Source: Blastococcus sp. KM273128
GTDB taxonomy: Bacteria; Actinomycetota; Actinomycetes; Mycobacteriales; Geodermatophilaceae
Assembly (NCBI RefSeq): GCF_021698975.1
Contig: NZ_SSXA01000027.1
Span: 1-44,997, forward strand
Direction: 5' to 3'
Length of the DNA stretch: 44,997 nt
Shown in pieces: positions 28,926-37,444 of the stretch; within the stretch, counting starts at the first letter, position 1; each line of letters begins with the position of its first letter. Position numbers and translations under genes: made by a program. A model generated the notes under the pieces. That model was given only the letters and a program-made list of their open reading frames with translations, made no database searches and was not told the origin of the DNA.

Positions 28926-30128
28926 GTGCTCGCCGTCCTCGCCCCGGGTCAGGGTGCGCAGAAGCCCGGGATGCTGACCGACTGGCTCGACCTCCCCGGC
29001 GCCGAACCGTTCTTCCGCTGGGCCGGGGCGATCGCCGGTGCCGATCTGCTCGAGCTGGGCACCACCGGCGACGCCGAGGCGATCAAGGACACCGCGGTCA
29101 CCCAGCCGCTCGTCGTCGCGATGAGCCTGTTCGTCGCCCGGGAGCTCGGCGGGCTGCCCGGCCCGGTGGCGCACACCCCGCACACCGGGCGCGACGTCGT
29201 CATCACCGGGCACAGCGTCGGCGAGCTCACCGCCGCGGCGCTGGCCGGCGTGCTGAGCGTCGAGGCGGCGATCGCGCTGACCGCCGTCCGCGGCCGGGCC
29301 ATGGCCGCCGCCTGCGCGCAGACCCCCACCGGCATGTCCGCCGTCCTGGGCGGGGAGCCCGACGAGGTGCTCGCCGCCCTGGAGCGGCACGGGCTCACCC
29401 CGGCCAACATGAACGGCGGCGGCCAGGTCGTCGCCGCCGGCCCCCTCGACGGGCTGGCCGCGCTCAAGGCCGAGCCGCCGGCCAAGGCGCGGATCATGCC
29501 GCTGCCGGTGGCCGGCGCCTTCCACACCGCCTACATGGCCCCGGCCCGCGAGGAGCTCGAGGGCCTCGTCGGCGGCCTGCGCCCGGCCGACCCGAGCCGG
29601 CTGCTGCTCTCCAACGCCGACGGCGCGGCCGTCGACTCCGGCACCGAGGTCCTGGCCCGCCTGGTCAGCCAGGTCACCAGCCCCGTCCGCTTCGACTCGT
29701 GCCTGGCGACGATGCGCGAGCTCGGCGTCACCGCCGTCATCGAGCTGCCGCCGGCCGGGGCGCTGGCCGGGCTGGCCAAGCGGGAGTGGAAGGGGTCCGG
29801 CATCGAGGTGCTCGCCGTCAGCACGCCCGCCGACCTCGACCGCGCCCGCGAGCTCATCGACGCCGAGCGCGGCCGCAGCGAGGCCGAGCACCTGCCCGAC
29901 TGGCGCATGGTGGTCGCCCCCGCCCGCGGGACGGTCAGCCCCGCGGAGATCGCCGAGGGCACCCACCTCCCTGCCGGCACCCCGCTCGGCTGCATCCGCG
30001 GCCGCCGCGAGGAGGTCAACGTCTCCGCCGGCTACGACGGCGTGCTGGCCGAGTGGCTGGTGCACGACGGGGACCTCGTCGACGCCGGCGACCCCATCGC
30101 CCGGCTCTACCCGGAGGTGACCGCGTGA
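28926..30128 (+). CDS. fabD: Malonyl-CoA:ACP transacylase with a degenerate biotinyl/lipoyl-like C-terminal domain
   Basis: A 400-aa protein. Residues 1 to about 310 are FabD: APGQGAQ near the N-terminus, catalytic GHSVGE with Ser97, and GAFHTAYM with the second catalytic His. FabD moves malonyl from CoA to ACP. Residues 329-396 resemble a biotinyl/lipoyl carrier domain: VVAPARGTV, then a glycine-rich turn, then VNVSAGYDGVLAEWLVHDGDLVDAGDPI. The lysine of the usual MKM is missing (RGRREEV at about 358-364), so it cannot be biotinylated there. Typical FabD is about 310 aa. The GTG at 28926 starts the conserved LAVLAPGQG; the 19 codons upstream are unlikely to be coding. Its stop overlaps the fabH start (GTGA). 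Confidence 0.93.
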   Translation: MLAVLAPGQGAQKPGMLTDWLDLPGAEPFFRWAGAIAGADLLELGTTGDAEAIKDTAVTQPLVVAMSLFVARELGGLPGPVAHTPHTGRDVVITGHSVGELTAAALAGVLSVEAAIALTAVRGRAMAAACAQTPTGMSAVLGGEPDEVLAALERHGLTPANMNGGGQVVAAGPLDGLAALKAEPPAKARIMPLPVAGAFHTAYMAPAREELEGLVGGLRPADPSRLLLSNADGAAVDSGTEVLARLVSQVTSPVRFDSCLATMRELGVTAVIELPPAGALAGLAKREWKGSGIEVLAVSTPADLDRARELIDAERGRSEAEHLPDWRMVVAPARGTVSPAEIAEGTHLPAGTPLGCIRGRREEVNVSAGYDGVLAEWLVHDGDLVDAGDPIARLYPEVTA

Positions 30129-31093
30129 CCACGCTCAAGCTCGACCAGGGCGCCCCGGGCGCCCGGATCCTCGGGTTCGGCAGCTACCGCCCCCGTCGAC
30201 GGGTCACCAACGACGAGCTCGCCCAGCGAATGGAGACCAACGACGAGTGGATCCAGGCGCGGGTCGGCATCGCCGAGCGCCGGTGGGCCGAGCCCGACGA
30301 GACGCTCGTGGAGATGTCGGTGGCGGCGGGCGGCAAGGCGCTGGCGGCCAGCGGCCTGGACGCCGGCGACATCGACCTGGTGCTGCTGGCGACGACCAGC
30401 CCGCCCAAGGCCATCCCCGGCCTCGCCCCGCGCATCGCCCACCAGCTCGGGGTGCCGCGCCCCGGCGCCTTCGACGTCAACGCCGGCTGCGCCGGCTGGT
30501 GCTACGCGCTCAGCGCCGCCTCCGACGCGATCCGCAGCGGCACCGCCCGCAACGCCCTGGTCATCGGCGGGGAGCGGCTCACCGACTACACCAACCTCGA
30601 CGACCGGGCGACCGCGGTGATCTTCGCCGACGGCGCCGGCGCGGCGGTCGTCACCGCCTCCGACGAGCCGGCCATCGGCCCGGCGGTGTGGGGCAGCGAC
30701 GGCGACCTGCACGAGGCGATCGCCATCCCCCCGGACGAGACGGGCATGAGCATGGCCGGCCAGGCGGTCTACCGCTGGGCGACGACGAAGCTCACCGACA
30801 CGCTGGTCGAGGCCATGCGCCGGGCCGGCGTCGGTCCCGAGGACATCGACGTGTTCGCGCCGCACCAGGCCAACCTGCGGATCATCGAGCTGATGGCCAA
30901 GCGGCTGAAGCTGCCGGAGCGGACCGTCATCGCCCGCGACATCGTGCGCTCGGGCAACACGTCGTCGGCGTCGGTCCCGCTGGCCCTGGCCGCCCTGCTG
31001 GAGAGCGGCGAGGCCAGGAGCGGCGACCTCGCCCTCCTGCTCGGGTACGGAGCGGGCCTGACCTTCGCCGGGCAGGTCGTCGTGCTGCCGTGA
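30125..31093 (+). CDS. fabH: Beta-ketoacyl-ACP synthase III
   Basis: A 322-aa FabH with catalytic Cys122 in NAGCAGWCYAL, the His motif APHQANLRI, and the Asn motif SGNTSSASVPLAL. It condenses an acyl-CoA starter with malonyl-ACP to start each fatty acid; in actinobacteria the starters are often branched. The GTG at 30125 overlaps the fabD stop by 4 nt, so translation is coupled. Residues 1-20 are a short N-terminal extension before GFGSYRPRRRVTNDELA. It is followed after 113 nt by acpP in the same direction. Confidence 0.97.
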   Translation: MTTLKLDQGAPGARILGFGSYRPRRRVTNDELAQRMETNDEWIQARVGIAERRWAEPDETLVEMSVAAGGKALAASGLDAGDIDLVLLATTSPPKAIPGLAPRIAHQLGVPRPGAFDVNAGCAGWCYALSAASDAIRSGTARNALVIGGERLTDYTNLDDRATAVIFADGAGAAVVTASDEPAIGPAVWGSDGDLHEAIAIPPDETGMSMAGQAVYRWATTKLTDTLVEAMRRAGVGPEDIDVFAPHQANLRIIELMAKRLKLPERTVIARDIVRSGNTSSASVPLALAALLESGEARSGDLALLLGYGAGLTFAGQVVVLP

Positions 31094-31206
31094 CCCCTCC
31101 GGCCGGGAGCGCCGCCGCTCCCCCCAGTACCCCGGGACACCCGTCCCGGACGTCGACGGCGTCCCCGCCCGGGGCCGCCGTCCCATCCGAGAGAGAGGAC
31201 CCCGCG

Positions 31207-31449
31207 TTGGCCAGCACCCAGGAGATCCAGGCCGGACTTGCCGAGATCCTGGAGGAGGTGGCGGGCGTGACCCCCGCCGACGCCACTCCGGAGAAGTCCT
31301 TCACCGAGGACCTCGACGTCGACTCCCTGTCGATGGTCGAGATCGCGACCGCCGTCGAGGACAAGTTCGGCGTCGCCATCCCGGACGACCAGCTCGCCAA
31401 CATCAAGACCGTCGGCGACGCCATCAGCTTCATCGAGAGCAACCAGTAA
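31207..31449 (+). CDS. acpP: Acyl carrier protein
   Basis: An 80-aa acidic carrier protein with the phosphopantetheine site DSLSMVE (Ser40). The start is the TTG at 31207; GAGAGAGGA lies about 9 nt upstream and the sequence LASTQEIQAGLAEIL aligns with the usual MA(S/A)TQEE start of actinobacterial AcpP, so the TTG is preferred over any later ATG. It carries the growing acyl chain between FabD, FabH and FabF. A strong hairpin (repeat copy C) begins 1 nt after its stop and could lower read-through so that acpP is expressed more strongly than fabF. Confidence 0.97.
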   Translation: MASTQEIQAGLAEILEEVAGVTPADATPEKSFTEDLDVDSLSMVEIATAVEDKFGVAIPDDQLANIKTVGDAISFIESNQ

Positions 31450-31512
31450 GAGGACATCCCGCCCCACCACTCGCACGCCCGCGGCGGGGCCCTGCAGGGG
31501 CCCCGCCGCGAG
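31450..31512 (+). repeat. Dispersed post-stop repeat, copy C, with a 13-bp hairpin
   Basis: It follows the acpP stop directly and shares the ACTCGCACGCCCGCGGCGGG region with copies A and B. Its strongest fold is different: 31480-31492 pairs perfectly with 31498-31510 (13 bp) around the loop TGCAG. Position and stem strength suggest a partial terminator or a 3'-end stabiliser for acpP mRNA. Confidence 0.75.
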
Positions 31513-31534
31513 CACCCGCACGAGGAGAGATCCC

Positions 31535-32776
31535 ATGAGCCCGTCCACCACCGACGTCGTCGTCACCGGCCTCGGGGCCACCACGCCCCTCGGCGGGGAC
31601 GTGGCCGGCACCTGGGACGCGCTGCTCGCCGGCCGCTCGGGCGTCAGCCGGATCACCGAGGAGTGGGCGCAGGAGTTCCCGGCCCAGCTGGTCGCGCGCC
31701 TGGCCGCCGACCCGGTCGGGCAGCTGGACCGGGTGCGGGCCCGGCGCCTGGACCGCAGCCAGCAGGTGGCGGTCGTCGCCGCCGAGCAGGCCTGGGCCGA
31801 GTCCGGCGCGGCGGGTTCCGGCGTCGCCCCCGAGCGCATCGCCGTCGTCATCGGGACCGGCATCGGCGGCGCGCTGACGCTGCTCGGGCAGGACGACGTG
31901 CTGGAGGAGAAGGGCCCCAAGCGGGTCTCGCCGTTCACCATCCCGATGCTCATGCCCAACGGGCCGGCCGCCGCCGTCGGCCTGGCCGTCGGCGCCAAGG
32001 GCGGCGTGCACGCCCCGGTGAGCGCCTGTGCCTCCGGCGCGGAGGCGATCCGCTGGGGCCTGGACCTGCTGCGCCTCGACCGCGCGGACGTCGTGCTCGT
32101 CGGCGGCGCCGAGGCGTGCGTCCACCCGCTGCCGATGGCCGGCTTCGCCGCCATGCGCGCCATGTCCACCCGCAACGACGAGCCCGAGCGCGCCTCCCGC
32201 CCGTTCGACAAGGGCCGCGACGGCTTCGTGCTCGGCGAGGGCGCGGCCGCGCTGGTGCTGGAGCGCGCGGACTCCGCCGCCGCCCGCGGTGCCCGGGTGC
32301 ACGCCCGGCTCGCCGGCGCCGGGGCGACCGCCGACGGCTACGACCTGGTCGCCCCGCACCCCGAGGGCGAGGGCGCCGGCCGCGCGATCACCGCCGCGCT
32401 GCGCGACGCCGGGCTCTCCCCCACCGACATCGGGCACGTCAACGCGCACGCGACCTCCACCCCGGTGGGCGACACCGCCGAGGCCGCGGCGATCCGCTCG
32501 TCGCTGGGCGAGCACGTGCTCGTGACCGCCACCAAGAGCCAGACCGGGCACCTGCTCGGCGCCGCCGGGGCGCTGGAGTCGGTGTTCACGATCCTCGCGC
32601 TGCGCGAGCAGGTCGTCCCGGCGACGGCGAACCTCGACGACCCCGACGACGACGCCGCCGTCCAGGCCCTCGACATCGTGCGCCGCGAGCCGCGCAAGGC
32701 CCAGCTCACCGCGGCGGTCAACGACTCGTTCGGTTTCGGCGGACACAACATCGCGCTCGTGTTCACCACCGCCTGA
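31535..32776 (+). CDS. fabF: Beta-ketoacyl-ACP synthase II
   Basis: A 413-aa KAS II with catalytic Cys165 in PVSACASGAEA, and the two histidines in HATSTPVGD and KSQTGHLLGAAG. It elongates acyl-ACP with malonyl-ACP. The ATG at 31535 has GAGGAG about 6 nt upstream. The C-terminus NDSFGFGGHNIALVF is typical. The window has only one KAS II gene here; Mycobacterium has two (kasA, kasB) in the equivalent position. Confidence 0.97.
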   Translation: MSPSTTDVVVTGLGATTPLGGDVAGTWDALLAGRSGVSRITEEWAQEFPAQLVARLAADPVGQLDRVRARRLDRSQQVAVVAAEQAWAESGAAGSGVAPERIAVVIGTGIGGALTLLGQDDVLEEKGPKRVSPFTIPMLMPNGPAAAVGLAVGAKGGVHAPVSACASGAEAIRWGLDLLRLDRADVVLVGGAEACVHPLPMAGFAAMRAMSTRNDEPERASRPFDKGRDGFVLGEGAAALVLERADSAAARGARVHARLAGAGATADGYDLVAPHPEGEGAGRAITAALRDAGLSPTDIGHVNAHATSTPVGDTAEAAAIRSSLGEHVLVTATKSQTGHLLGAAGALESVFTILALREQVVPATANLDDPDDDAAVQALDIVRREPRKAQLTAAVNDSFGFGGHNIALVFTTA

Positions 32777-32779
32777 AGC

Positions 32780-32832
32780 ACGACCCCGCCCCCCACCCCT
32801 CGCAGGCTCGGGCGAGCCTCCGGACGGGGCCA
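32780..32832 (+). repeat. Dispersed post-stop repeat, copy D (divergent)
   Basis: It begins 4 nt after the fabF stop. It has outer arms CCCCG/CGGGG and an inner hairpin AGGCTC-GGGC-GAGCCT (32804-32819). The CCCCCCACC..CTCGCA..GCTCG core matches copies A and B with changes. It is less similar than copies B or C but keeps the same position and polarity. Confidence 0.6.
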
Positions 32833-32850
32833 CACGACCCGGAGGTACCC

Positions 32851-34263
32851 GTGACGACAGTGCAGGCCGCGCCCACCGTGACAGCGCCCGACCCCCGCGA
32901 CCCGGAGGACCGGCTCCGGCGGTTCTTCGACGCGGGCTCGGTGCAGCTGCTCGGCACGCGCGACACCTCCGGGGTGCTGGCCGCCCGCGGCACGGTGCAG
33001 GGCAGCCCCGCCATCGCCTTCTGCACCGACGCCACGGTGATGGGCGGGGCGATGGGCGTCGACGGCTGCCGGCACATCGTCGACGCGATCGACGCCGCCC
33101 TGCGCGAGCGGGTGCCGGTCATCGGCATCTGGCACTCCGGCGGGGCGCGGCTGGCCGAGGGTGTCACCGCCCTGCACGCCGTCGGCGAGGTGTTCGCGGC
33201 CATGGTGCGGGCCTCCGGGCGCATCCCGCAGATCTCGGTGGTGCTCGGCCCGGCCGCCGGCGGTGCGGCCTACGGCCCGGCGCTGACCGACCTGGTGGTC
33301 ATGGGCCCGGCCGGCCGCGTGTTCGTCACCGGGCCGGAGGTGGTCCGCTCGGTCACCGGCGAGAACGTCGACATGGAGAGCCTGGGCGGGCCGGACACCC
33401 ACGGGCGGCGCAGCGGCGTCGTGCACGTGGTCACCGACTCCGAGCCCGCCGCGCTGGAGACCGCCCGGCTGGCCGTCGACCTGCTCGCCGCCCAGGGCGG
33501 CTTCGCCCCGGCCGGCGACCAGCCCGGCACCGACCTCGCGGCCCTGCTGCCCGCGCAGACCAACCGGGCCTACGACGTCAAGCCGCTGGTCTCCTCGCTG
33601 CTCGACGAGCCGGGGCTCGAGCTGCACCCGCGGTTCGCGCCCAACGTGGTCACCACGCTGGGCCGGCTGGCCGGGCGCACCGTCGGCGTCATCGCCAACA
33701 ACCCGCTGCGGCTCGGCGGCTGCCTGGACTCGGCGTCCGCGGAGAAGGCGGCGCGGTTCGTGCGGATGTGCGACGCCTTCGGCGTGCCGCTGGTCGTGCT
33801 GGTCGACGTGCCCGGCTACCTCCCCGGCGTCGGCCAGGAGTGGGACGGCGTCGTCCGCCGCGGCGCCAAGCTGCTGCACGCCTTCGCCGAGGCGGTGGTC
33901 CCGCGCGTGACGCTGGTGACCCGCAAGTCCTACGGCGGTGCCTACATCGCGATGAACTCCCGCTCGCTGGGCGCCACCGCCGTCTTCGCCTGGCCCGGCG
34001 CCGAGGTCGCCGTCATGGGCGCCAAGGCGGCCGTCGGCATCCTGCACCGCAAGAAGCTGGCCGCGGCCCCTTCCGGCGAGCGCGAGGCGCTGCACGCCCA
34101 GCTGGCCGAGGAGCACGAGCGGATCGCCGGCGGGGTGAACCGGGCGCTGCAGATCGGCGTCGTCGACGAGGTGGTGGAGCCGGTGCGCACCCGGCAGCGG
34201 CTGGTCGAGGCCCTCGCGGCCGCCCCGCACGGTCGCGGGGCCCACGGCAACATCCCGCTCTGA
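32851..34263 (+). CDS. Acyl-CoA carboxylase carboxyltransferase (beta) subunit, AccD6-like
   Basis: A 470-aa carboxyltransferase with the crotonase-like fold. The N-terminal half has IWHSGGARLAEGVTALHAVGEVF and VVLGPAAGGAAYGPALTDLVVM; the second half has GVIANNPLRLGGCLDSASAEKAARFVRMCDAF, VDVPGYLPGVGQEW and KSYGGAYIAMNSRSLGA. It transfers a carboxyl group from biotin to acetyl- or propionyl-CoA to supply malonyl- or methylmalonyl-CoA. M. tuberculosis accD6 occupies this place after kasB. The GTG at 32851 has GGAGG 5 nt upstream. The biotin-carrying alpha subunit is not encoded in the window. A terminator hairpin follows. Confidence 0.94.
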   Translation: MTTVQAAPTVTAPDPRDPEDRLRRFFDAGSVQLLGTRDTSGVLAARGTVQGSPAIAFCTDATVMGGAMGVDGCRHIVDAIDAALRERVPVIGIWHSGGARLAEGVTALHAVGEVFAAMVRASGRIPQISVVLGPAAGGAAYGPALTDLVVMGPAGRVFVTGPEVVRSVTGENVDMESLGGPDTHGRRSGVVHVVTDSEPAALETARLAVDLLAAQGGFAPAGDQPGTDLAALLPAQTNRAYDVKPLVSSLLDEPGLELHPRFAPNVVTTLGRLAGRTVGVIANNPLRLGGCLDSASAEKAARFVRMCDAFGVPLVVLVDVPGYLPGVGQEWDGVVRRGAKLLHAFAEAVVPRVTLVTRKSYGGAYIAMNSRSLGATAVFAWPGAEVAVMGAKAAVGILHRKKLAAAPSGEREALHAQLAEEHERIAGGVNRALQIGVVDEVVEPVRTRQRLVEALAAAPHGRGAHGNIPL

Positions 34264-34271
34264 CGTGGGAA

Positions 34272-34312
34272 GGCCGTCCCGGCGCCGCTTCCCCGACGGC
34301 GCCCGGACGGCC
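34272..34312 (+). terminator. Terminator of the fab operon
   Basis: GGCCGTCC and GGCGCCG (34272-34287) pair with CGGCGCC and GGACGGCC (34297-34312): 15 base pairs with one C-C mismatch and a 9-nt loop. It starts 9 nt after the accD stop. Confidence 0.75.
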
Positions 34313-34372
34313 CGCTCCAGGCTACGACGACCTCCCGGCCCAGGCGGGGGTGTCGTGCTCCGATCGTGACCT

Positions 34373-34873
34373 TCAGACCACCTGGTGCAGCCAGGTCACC
34401 GGGCTGCCGTCGCCGGCGTGCCGGTACACCTCGAGGTCGGCGTCCCAGGCCGCGCCGAGGAGTTCGTCGACCCCGTGGCGGAACGCCTCGATCGAGCTCG
34501 CCGTGGCGGCCAGGTGGCGCAGCTGCTGCTCGGTGACGATGAGGTCGCCGTTGGCGCTGGTGGGCGCGCGGAAGACCCCGTGACCCGGCACGTACGACAT
34601 GCGCTCGCCGTCGTTGCCGTGGCTGGCCTCCTCGGTGACCTCGAAGCGCAGCATCGGCCACGCGCGGAGGGCAGCGACGAGCTTGGCGCCGGTTCCAGGC
34701 GAACCCGTCCACGCCACTTCGGCACGGTAGGCACCGTGCGCCGCGGGCTGCTCAGCCCACGACAGGGAGACCGGCGCGCCGACGACGCGTTCCAGCGCCC
34801 ACTCGACGTGCTGGCAGAGCGCCTTCGGGCACGAGTGCACGAAGACGACACCCTGGGTTGACCGTCGCTGCAC
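34373..34873 (-). CDS. DUF3145 family protein
   Basis: A 166-aa protein, consistent with the actinobacterial DUF3145 family: TQGVVFVHSCPKALCQHVEWALERVVG at the start, GPPAAHGAYRAEVAW-like middle, and YVPGHGVFRAPTSANGDLIVTE toward the end. No function is known. The start is the GTG at 34873, with GGAGG 6 nt upstream, which defines it better than the long upstream-open frame. It is monocistronic, convergent with the fab operon, and in Actinobacteria it is often near these genes. Confidence 0.87.
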   Translation of the reverse strand: MQRRSTQGVVFVHSCPKALCQHVEWALERVVGAPVSLSWAEQPAAHGAYRAEVAWTGSPGTGAKLVAALRAWPMLRFEVTEEASHGNDGERMSYVPGHGVFRAPTSANGDLIVTEQQLRHLAATASSIEAFRHGVDELLGAAWDADLEVYRHAGDGSPVTWLHQVV

Positions 34874-35319
34874 CGGGCACCTCCATCGACTCGATCGGTC
34901 TCGTCTTCCCCTACGGACCCATCGATTCGGTGACGCGCCGTTATCGGCAGTGGCGGAGCAGGGCTCCCGCGACAAGTTTGCACGATGGTGACCCGATCGC
35001 GCCAGCCCGGGTGCGACTCCTGGGACTAATGTGGCGATCGTCCGCCCGGCTGGCGCCTTGTCGCTGGTCAGCGAGCCATACCATCTGACGTCGTGCTGGT
35101 CCAGCGGTGTCAGCGTATTCACAGCAACCGGCACCCCGTGGACGCCGCACCGGTCCGGATCGATCCGGAACCGCCCAGGTGCCTGAAGACGTCCGGTGAC
35201 GCTCCGTCACGAGATGTCCGGACCGTGGCGAGCGGGCGCGAGCGCGCGACCAGCGCATCCGGTCGCCCGGGCGTTCACCCTGCGTCGCCCCTGGGCCACG
35301 CGGCGTTGACGAACCCGCC
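34874..35319. other. 446-nt region with no recognisable gene, containing a 16-bp perfect palindrome
   Basis: No frame here has both a ribosome binding site and a family pattern. GC is a little lower than in the surrounding genes. The palindrome TCCGGATCGATCCGGA spans 35154-35169 and could bind a dimeric regulator. The region holds the promoter for the DUF3145 gene (minus) and the 3' side of the diguanylate cyclase gene (its stop is at 35320). Confidence 0.55.
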
Positions 35320-36435
35320 TCAGGCGTCCAGCACGCCCACGCGGTCGCCGCCGCCGCTCTTCGCCCGGTACATGGCGACGTCGGCCCGGTGCAGGAGGTC
35401 CTCGACGTCGTGCCCCGGCTCGACCTCGGCCAGCCCGACGCTCGCGGTGACGCGGTGGCGCCGCCCGGCGAGCGCGACGGCGGCCCGCAGCCGGTCGGCG
35501 AGCAGCGCGGGCGGGGAGCCGCCGGTCACGTCGGCCAGCACGGCGAACTCGTCGCCGCCCAGCCGGGCCACGGTGTCGGTCTCGCGGACCGCGCTGCCGA
35601 GCGCCGCCCCGACCGCGACGAGGAGGGCGTCACCGGCTGCGTGGCCGTCGGTGTCGTTGACCGCCTTGAAGCCGTCGAGGTCGACCAGGCAGACCACCGT
35701 CCGGCGCCCCCGCCCCGCGGTCGCCACCGCGGCGGCGAGCCGCTCCAGGAACAGCCGGCGGTTGGGGATGCCGGTGAGCGGGTCGGTGGAGGCGAGCACC
35801 TCCTGCGTGCGGATCAGCAGCGACTGCCGGTCGTGGGCGGCCCAGGAGTTGGCCGACGACATCGCGCAGACGATCGTGAACACACCCATGACGGCGAGGA
35901 AGAACATGCCGTTGGTGGTCGCTCCCGGCAGGACGATGAAGAACAGGTAGCCGGCCATCACCGCGCTGCCCATAACCACCACGCCCGCCGGCGGGTACGC
36001 CGCGGCCATGAAGGTCAGGGCGAGGAAGAGCAGCGCGTCCAGCGGGCTCGCGGCCCCGCCGTCCAGGCGGGTGGCGACGACGACCACGACGACGGTGGCG
36101 AGCGTCCACCCGTAGAAGAGGGTCGGCCCGCGCCAGTCGCGCATCATCGCCGGCAGCGGGAGCAGCAGGACCGCCGGAGCGGCCAGCGCCACGGCGGCGG
36201 CGAGCACGACCAGGGACACGTGCCCACCGGCCGGCCCCTCGGCGAGCAGTGCGTAGCCGATACCCACCAGCGCCGAGAGCTCCGTGACCAGCACGCCCAT
36301 GCGCACGTGCCGGACCCAGAAGGCGACGCGGCCGTCGTCGGCGGCCAGGGGCCGGTACAGCCCGGAGAGGGCGCGGCCCAGCGCGGCGCGCCGGTGCCGC
36401 TGCGCCCGGCGGTCCCGCACCGCTGCTCCGCTCAC
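35320..36435 (-). CDS. Membrane-bound diguanylate cyclase (GGDEF)
   Basis: A 371-aa protein. Residues about 45-195 hold six hydrophobic segments in a 7TM/MASE-like sensor I cannot name. The GGDEF domain has STDPLTGIPNRR at 216-227, the intact active site GGDEF at 293-297, and the RxxD inhibition site RETD at 284-287, five residues before it. So it should make c-di-GMP and be feedback-inhibited. There is no EAL domain. The start is taken as the GTG at 36435; the ribosome binding site is weak, and the upstream frame is open, so the start is uncertain. It is separated from the MDMPI-like gene by a divergent gap of about 115 nt. Confidence 0.88.
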   Translation of the reverse strand: MSGAAVRDRRAQRHRRAALGRALSGLYRPLAADDGRVAFWVRHVRMGVLVTELSALVGIGYALLAEGPAGGHVSLVVLAAAVALAAPAVLLLPLPAMMRDWRGPTLFYGWTLATVVVVVVATRLDGGAASPLDALLFLALTFMAAAYPPAGVVVMGSAVMAGYLFFIVLPGATTNGMFFLAVMGVFTIVCAMSSANSWAAHDRQSLLIRTQEVLASTDPLTGIPNRRLFLERLAAAVATAGRGRRTVVCLVDLDGFKAVNDTDGHAAGDALLVAVGAALGSAVRETDTVARLGGDEFAVLADVTGGSPPALLADRLRAAVALAGRRHRVTASVGLAEVEPGHDVEDLLHRADVAMYRAKSGGGDRVGVLDA

Positions 36436-36550
36436 CTGCTGGCGATCGGCCGCCGCCACCCGATGCTTGACGCCGCGCTCACCCCGGCGGGTGACCGGTG
36501 CCACGGGAGGCGATGCCTGCCCGGGCAGGCCGACGGGTAGGGGCCACGGC

Positions 36551-37444
36551 GTGGGCGCACACCAGGGCATGGCCGAGGCGGGGCGGGAGGCCGTCTCCGG
36601 GATGGTGCTGGAGGCGTGGGACGCCTTCCTCGCGCAGGCGGGGTCGGTGGACCTGGACCGCCCCTCGCGCCTGCCGGGGTGGCGGGCGCACGAGATCTGC
36701 GTGCACCTGGGGTGCTGGGACGACCACGCCGCCCTGACCGACCTGATCGCCTCGGCGCGCTCCGGCGGGGCGGGGACGCCACCGGACCCCGACGCGGTCA
36801 ACGCCCGGGTCGTCGCCGCCCACCGCGACGCCTCCCGCGAGGAGGTGCTGGCCGGGCTGCGCCGCAACCGCGAGGCCACCGCGCGCTACCTCGCCGACGA
36901 GCCCGTGGAGCTGGACACCGCGCCGGCGGTCTCCGTGGTGGGCCGCCTGCCGCTGCTCAGCGTCGTCCTGGGGCAGGCCTACGAGCTCGCCGTCCACGGG
37001 CTGGACCTGGTCTCCTGCGGCGCGGAGCCGCCGCCCGCCGGCGTGCTGCGGTCCGGGCTGGCCGCGCTGACCGACGTCACGGGCGCGCTCGCCGCCTCGA
37101 GCGGCATCTCCGGGCGGGTCAGCCTGGTCACCCCCGACGGCGGGTGGGGGTTCACCTCCGCCGGTGGGGGCTGGCAGGTGCGCCGGGTGCCCGCGGGGGT
37201 CGTGGACGGGCCGGCGGTCGAGGCCGCGGCGGACCTCCTGCTCGACGCCGCGTCGGGCCGGGTCAACCCCGTCCCCGCGGCGGCCCGGCGCCGGCTGAAG
37301 GTGCACGACGTGCCCGGGCTGCTGCAGCTGGCCCCGATCGTGCAGCAGGTGCCGGGCATCCCCGGCGGGCCGATCCTGCAGCTGGCCGCCCGCACCGTCG
37401 GGGGCGCCGGCGGGGTGCTCGGCCGGCTGTTCGGCCGGGGCTAG
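36551..37444 (+). CDS. Maleylpyruvate isomerase N-terminal domain-like (DinB/MDMPI) protein
   Basis: A 297-aa protein from the GTG at 36551, or 291 aa from the ATG at 36569. The N-terminal half follows the actinobacterial MDMPI pattern: RLPGWRAHEICVHLGCWDDHAAL at about residues 38-60, then YELAVHGLDLVSCGA in the middle, which includes the usual metal-binding His positions. Proteins of this family often depend on mycothiol, but most have no assigned reaction. The second half is less conserved (SCP2-like fold is common). It overlaps the convergent TVP38 gene by 4 nt. TAGGGG about 9 nt before the GTG may be the ribosome binding site. Confidence 0.78.
   Translation: MGAHQGMAEAGREAVSGMVLEAWDAFLAQAGSVDLDRPSRLPGWRAHEICVHLGCWDDHAALTDLIASARSGGAGTPPDPDAVNARVVAAHRDASREEVLAGLRRNREATARYLADEPVELDTAPAVSVVGRLPLLSVVLGQAYELAVHGLDLVSCGAEPPPAGVLRSGLAALTDVTGALAASSGISGRVSLVTPDGGWGFTSAGGGWQVRRVPAGVVDGPAVEAAADLLLDAASGRVNPVPAAARRRLKVHDVPGLLQLAPIVQQVPGIPGGPILQLAARTVGGAGGVLGRLFGRG

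Noticed and set aside
24804..30065. 1753-aa minus-strand open frame
   Set aside because: It is an antisense shadow of LacI, PucR and fabD with GC-driven composition (Arg, Ala, Gly, Pro rich); its only real part is the pirin-like region, which is annotated separately.
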